Shown: positions 61,361 to 64,000 of the stretch, piece after piece | Position numbering within the stretch: the stretch's first letter is position 1 | Layout of the letters: every line of letters begins with the position of its first letter | NCBI GenBank assembly: GCA_963920665.1 | Contig: OY987267.1 | Span: forward strand, 22,940,001-23,004,000 | Length of the DNA stretch: 64,000 bases | Reading direction: 5' to 3' | Source of the DNA: Straminergon stramineum | Lineage: Eukaryota; Streptophyta; Bryopsida; Hypnales; Calliergonaceae | Made by a program: the position numbers and the translations under genes | Notes under the pieces: generated by a model | Told to the model about the DNA's origin: nothing | Seen by the model: the letters and a program-made list of their open reading frames with translations, nothing else | Database searches by the model: none

Positions 61361-64000
61361 TGTTTTAAACTCCACCCTTCGAGTTAAAATGTGCACACGG
61401 GTTCTAACGGCTGGTTAAATCAATTTTTTTAGGGTTTTCTTAATCTAAGTTCAATTCGCGCCTTCCAAGCAATGGACACTTTGTTTTTCAATATCCAAAT
61501 TGAACTTAAATCATTTAAATCCTAATTTTAAAACTATGGTTAACTAAATCAAATAACTAATCAAAAGATAAATCCAAACTAACATCAATCTATCTTATTT
61601 TATAGAATGTAATTTGCCCTTTCTAGAATGGTAAAGCAAGTTAAATTCTGACTTTCCTAATAAAAGAAATGAATGGATGAAATATTGATCCCTAAACTAC
61701 ATCACAACCTTCATCCACAAATTAAAAATAGTAAAACTAATTGAAATAAATCTAAATTTTAGGGTTAAGTTTTTAATTATGTTAGTTACCTAATTCTAAG
61801 ACTAAACCTAATTTGACTACTAATTAAAGAATTTCATCCAAATTGAAATCAAACTTCATCCAACCTTTTCTCACTTAAAATTTAAGTATTTTCTAAATGA
61901 AAAGAGGTTCTGGAATCTTTAGAAGATTCCCTAATTGATTCCTAATTTAAATGATTCCTTAAAGATTCTTTAGAAATTCTTTTTAATTATCTTCTAATCT
62001 ATCGTAAACTAAATTTTCTATTCTAAAATTAGTGTTTTTAAGGTTTTATGAAAATTCAGAAATTACCTTCCCAACAAGGTAAAACACTAAAAGCTAAATT
62101 CTTTAAAAAATTATTAATGAATAAAATTTGTTTTTTTAAAAGTCTAACGAGTTAAATTTCATTCATTAATTATTTCTTAGTCTAAACGAACAATTTTAAT
62201 TTTAAATGTTAATTTTCTTTTCTAATTTTCCTAAAGTTTCCAATGGTTTATTTTATCAAATGAAATTTTAATCAAATTAAAAGAAATGAAATATAAAGAA
62301 TTTTAACGTACCTTTCCCATAAAGCGATCGATCGTACCGTCCTCGAGGATCACGAGGTGAATGGTTTCGTAGTATCCCGCTCCATCCTCCATTTCGCTAA
62401 TTCATCACGCCATTTGAAATCAATTCTCGTTCGATGTTGTTTTTAATTTCAATTTTTCTTTTCCTACTAATGGTTATGGGATTTTATTAATTTTGATTGT
62501 ATTTAAAACAATTCCTAATTAATTAGAAATGATTTCAATACCTCAAAACCTTTTAAATCTGCTAAATCAAATCAAATCTAATAAATCCTAATTATTTTGT
62601 AATTTCCTAATCTTTCAAAAGATATTAGTTGGCGTTTTGTCTTTATCTATTTGTCTTATTAAGCCTAACAAAACAAAACCTAACCAAAGCCTAGCCTTCT
62701 AATTCCTAAAAGAATCCTAATCAATGACTAACCAACAACTTAGTGAATAGTAATTAGAATAAAATAAAATGCAAAAGATTCTTACCTCATTAATTATCTA
62801 GATTCCTTCTCTTCGTCTCTCTCCTACTCCTTACTTCCTCTCTTCTCTTGGTTATGTCAATTCATTGATCTTTGTTTTGCAAACTTATTGTAGTTTTGAA
62901 AGGGATGGAGATTTAAAGCAAATTCAAGTGGACTTCCAACTTATTTGTAGAAGTATTAATGACTGCTTTAGTTTAAGAACTTGTGAGGTTTTTGAACTTC
63001 AATGCACTACAAATTGGAATTTGACTCTTACCTTTAGTATTCAGTTCCTGGACCAACTTTTGGCTTCAGTCCTTCACACCATTGTTGTCTGGATCAGCTC
63101 CTTGGTTCAGTCGTCAGACTCGCTCCCTGGCTCAGTCGTCGGACTCAACTCCCTGGCTCGATTCTCCACCCAGTCACCGCCAGTCTGCCACGTGGCGGGG
63201 CGCAGTTGGCCGGCGTCTCGCCAGTCCTGTTAGTTTGTTGGTCCTTCATCCGTTGGTCGCTCGTCCGGTTGGTCCCTTGTTTGTTGGTTCCAGCTCTACT
63301 GCTCGAGGCTGGCTGGTTGATTAATTTGGATTGTGAGACTAGTTAAGTCCTGGACTATGATAATTTATTCTACTTAATGGTTCTCACTATACTAATTTTT
63401 ACTAATCTAATGAATTTGTGGGTTCATTAACTTTCTAACTAACTAATTAGCTCTTTTGGGTTTTGAGGAAACTTCTCTAATAATCTAATATTTTTTGGGA
63501 TTTTTGGGAAAAGATTAAAACTAAACAATTAATTATTCTAAGCTAATTTAAAATCTCTTCCTAGGATAATTTTAATGACTCTAACTAAAGGGAAACTAAT
63601 CTAAATTTTGGTTTTTTCTAACTACTACTAAGGATTTTATCAAGGATTCAACCTAAGAAATTTTGACTACTTTTTTCTAATCTTTCTCACTAAATCAATT
63701 GTTCCTAATTAGTACACCTGTAGAGCATTTTTCCAAGCATGCAAATAAGGAAATTTTCCCAAGTGTTAATTTCAAATCCTTCAAAATCAAAGCTCCGCCG
63801 TGCGGGGGCAACCCCAGGTATACACGGTGTCAATGATCAAATTTTAGTATTTTAAAAGTCAATCTTTAAAGGACGTACACATGATAGTGTTTAAACCGAA
63901 CATTAAAGATTAAATCTTTTAAAATTTCAAAGTATCCAAGTTTAATTACTAAAGGAGGTACACATGATAGCGTTTAAACTGAACTTTAGCAATTAAAGTT
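61361..64000 (-). repeat. Right arm of the near-perfect inverted repeat
   Basis: This is the exact reverse complement of 34172-36811 apart from two bases near the tip. It begins TGTTTTAAACTCC and continues past the window end. The GC-rich patch and its mirrored open stretch (62865-63324, plus) are repeated here unchanged. The 5 bp before it (GTGAG) and the 5 bp after the left arm (CTTAC) are near-complements, so the symmetry extends slightly past the tips or reflects similar target sites. Confidence 0.95.

Noticed and set aside
34172..64000. Sequencing hairpin artefact (missed adapter) as cause of the inverted repeat
   Set aside because: Such artefacts give arms directly joined at a centre. 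Here 24.5 kb of unrelated sequence lies between them. Misassembly is still not excluded.

Overview
The window looks like intergenic DNA from a large-genome land plant. Evidence: an (TTTAGGG)n plant-type telomeric tract at 21.6 kb, a plant-style ARF small-GTPase copy with GT-AG introns, a DUF659/hAT-family transposase of the plant type, AT-rich sequence, and layers of nested and decayed transposable elements. A gymnosperm or another plant with a bloated genome fits best, but I cannot name the species. I see no clearly intact host gene, no tRNA or rRNA, and nothing prokaryotic. Every coding region I could follow carries stops or frameshifts.

Left part (1-23.8 kb): AT-rich DNA with small inverted-repeat elements (337-985, 2055-2745, 8190-8633, 22200-22797). 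It also holds a two-exon ARF pseudogene (6385-7026) whose 3' flank recurs at 14.6 kb, an LTR-like block (11.5-12.7 kb) that recurs at 51.2 kb, and scattered minus-strand exon-like pieces with good splice borders (13.2 kb, 18.7-20.8 kb) from unrecognised genes.

Middle (23.8-32.1 kb): an atypical protein-kinase-like gene on the minus strand is split by a 3.4-kb TG...CA element (A). A second copy of the same family (B) is inserted in A. Both insertions have exact 5-bp target duplications (AACAC, GCCAC), so the order of events is readable: gene, then A, then B. Each element carries one ORF of about 560 codons, a promoter-like region and no polymerase. Comparing A with B base by base shows that most of their stop codons come from C-to-T or G-to-A transitions.

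Right part (32-64 kb): an almost perfect inverted repeat (34172-36811 and 61361-64000, running off the window) brackets 24.5 kb. Inside are two diverged LTR-like blocks and two direct copies of a block with a 180-bp tandem repeat (36.9-38.1 and 53.2-54.7 kb). There is also a run of small GCCA...TTGGC hairpin motifs (40.5-41.4 kb) and four decayed minus-strand genes: a hAT transposase with a very long acidic tail (42.1-45.6), a coiled-coil/RING-H2 protein (46.3-49.5), a short acidic protein (52.8-53.2), and one member of an unrecognised two-member family (54.8-55.5). The second member of that family (58.65-59.8 kb, plus strand) has a Gly/Tyr/Gln/Pro-rich tail, its own TATA box and GC-rich promoter. 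It lies between termini that match those of the short TTAACCCC-ended elements elsewhere in the window, so it may belong to a mobile element that mobilises them.

These genes show no joint pathway. What they share is mobile-element context and a common decay style: in-frame stops explained by cytosine deamination, with few indels.
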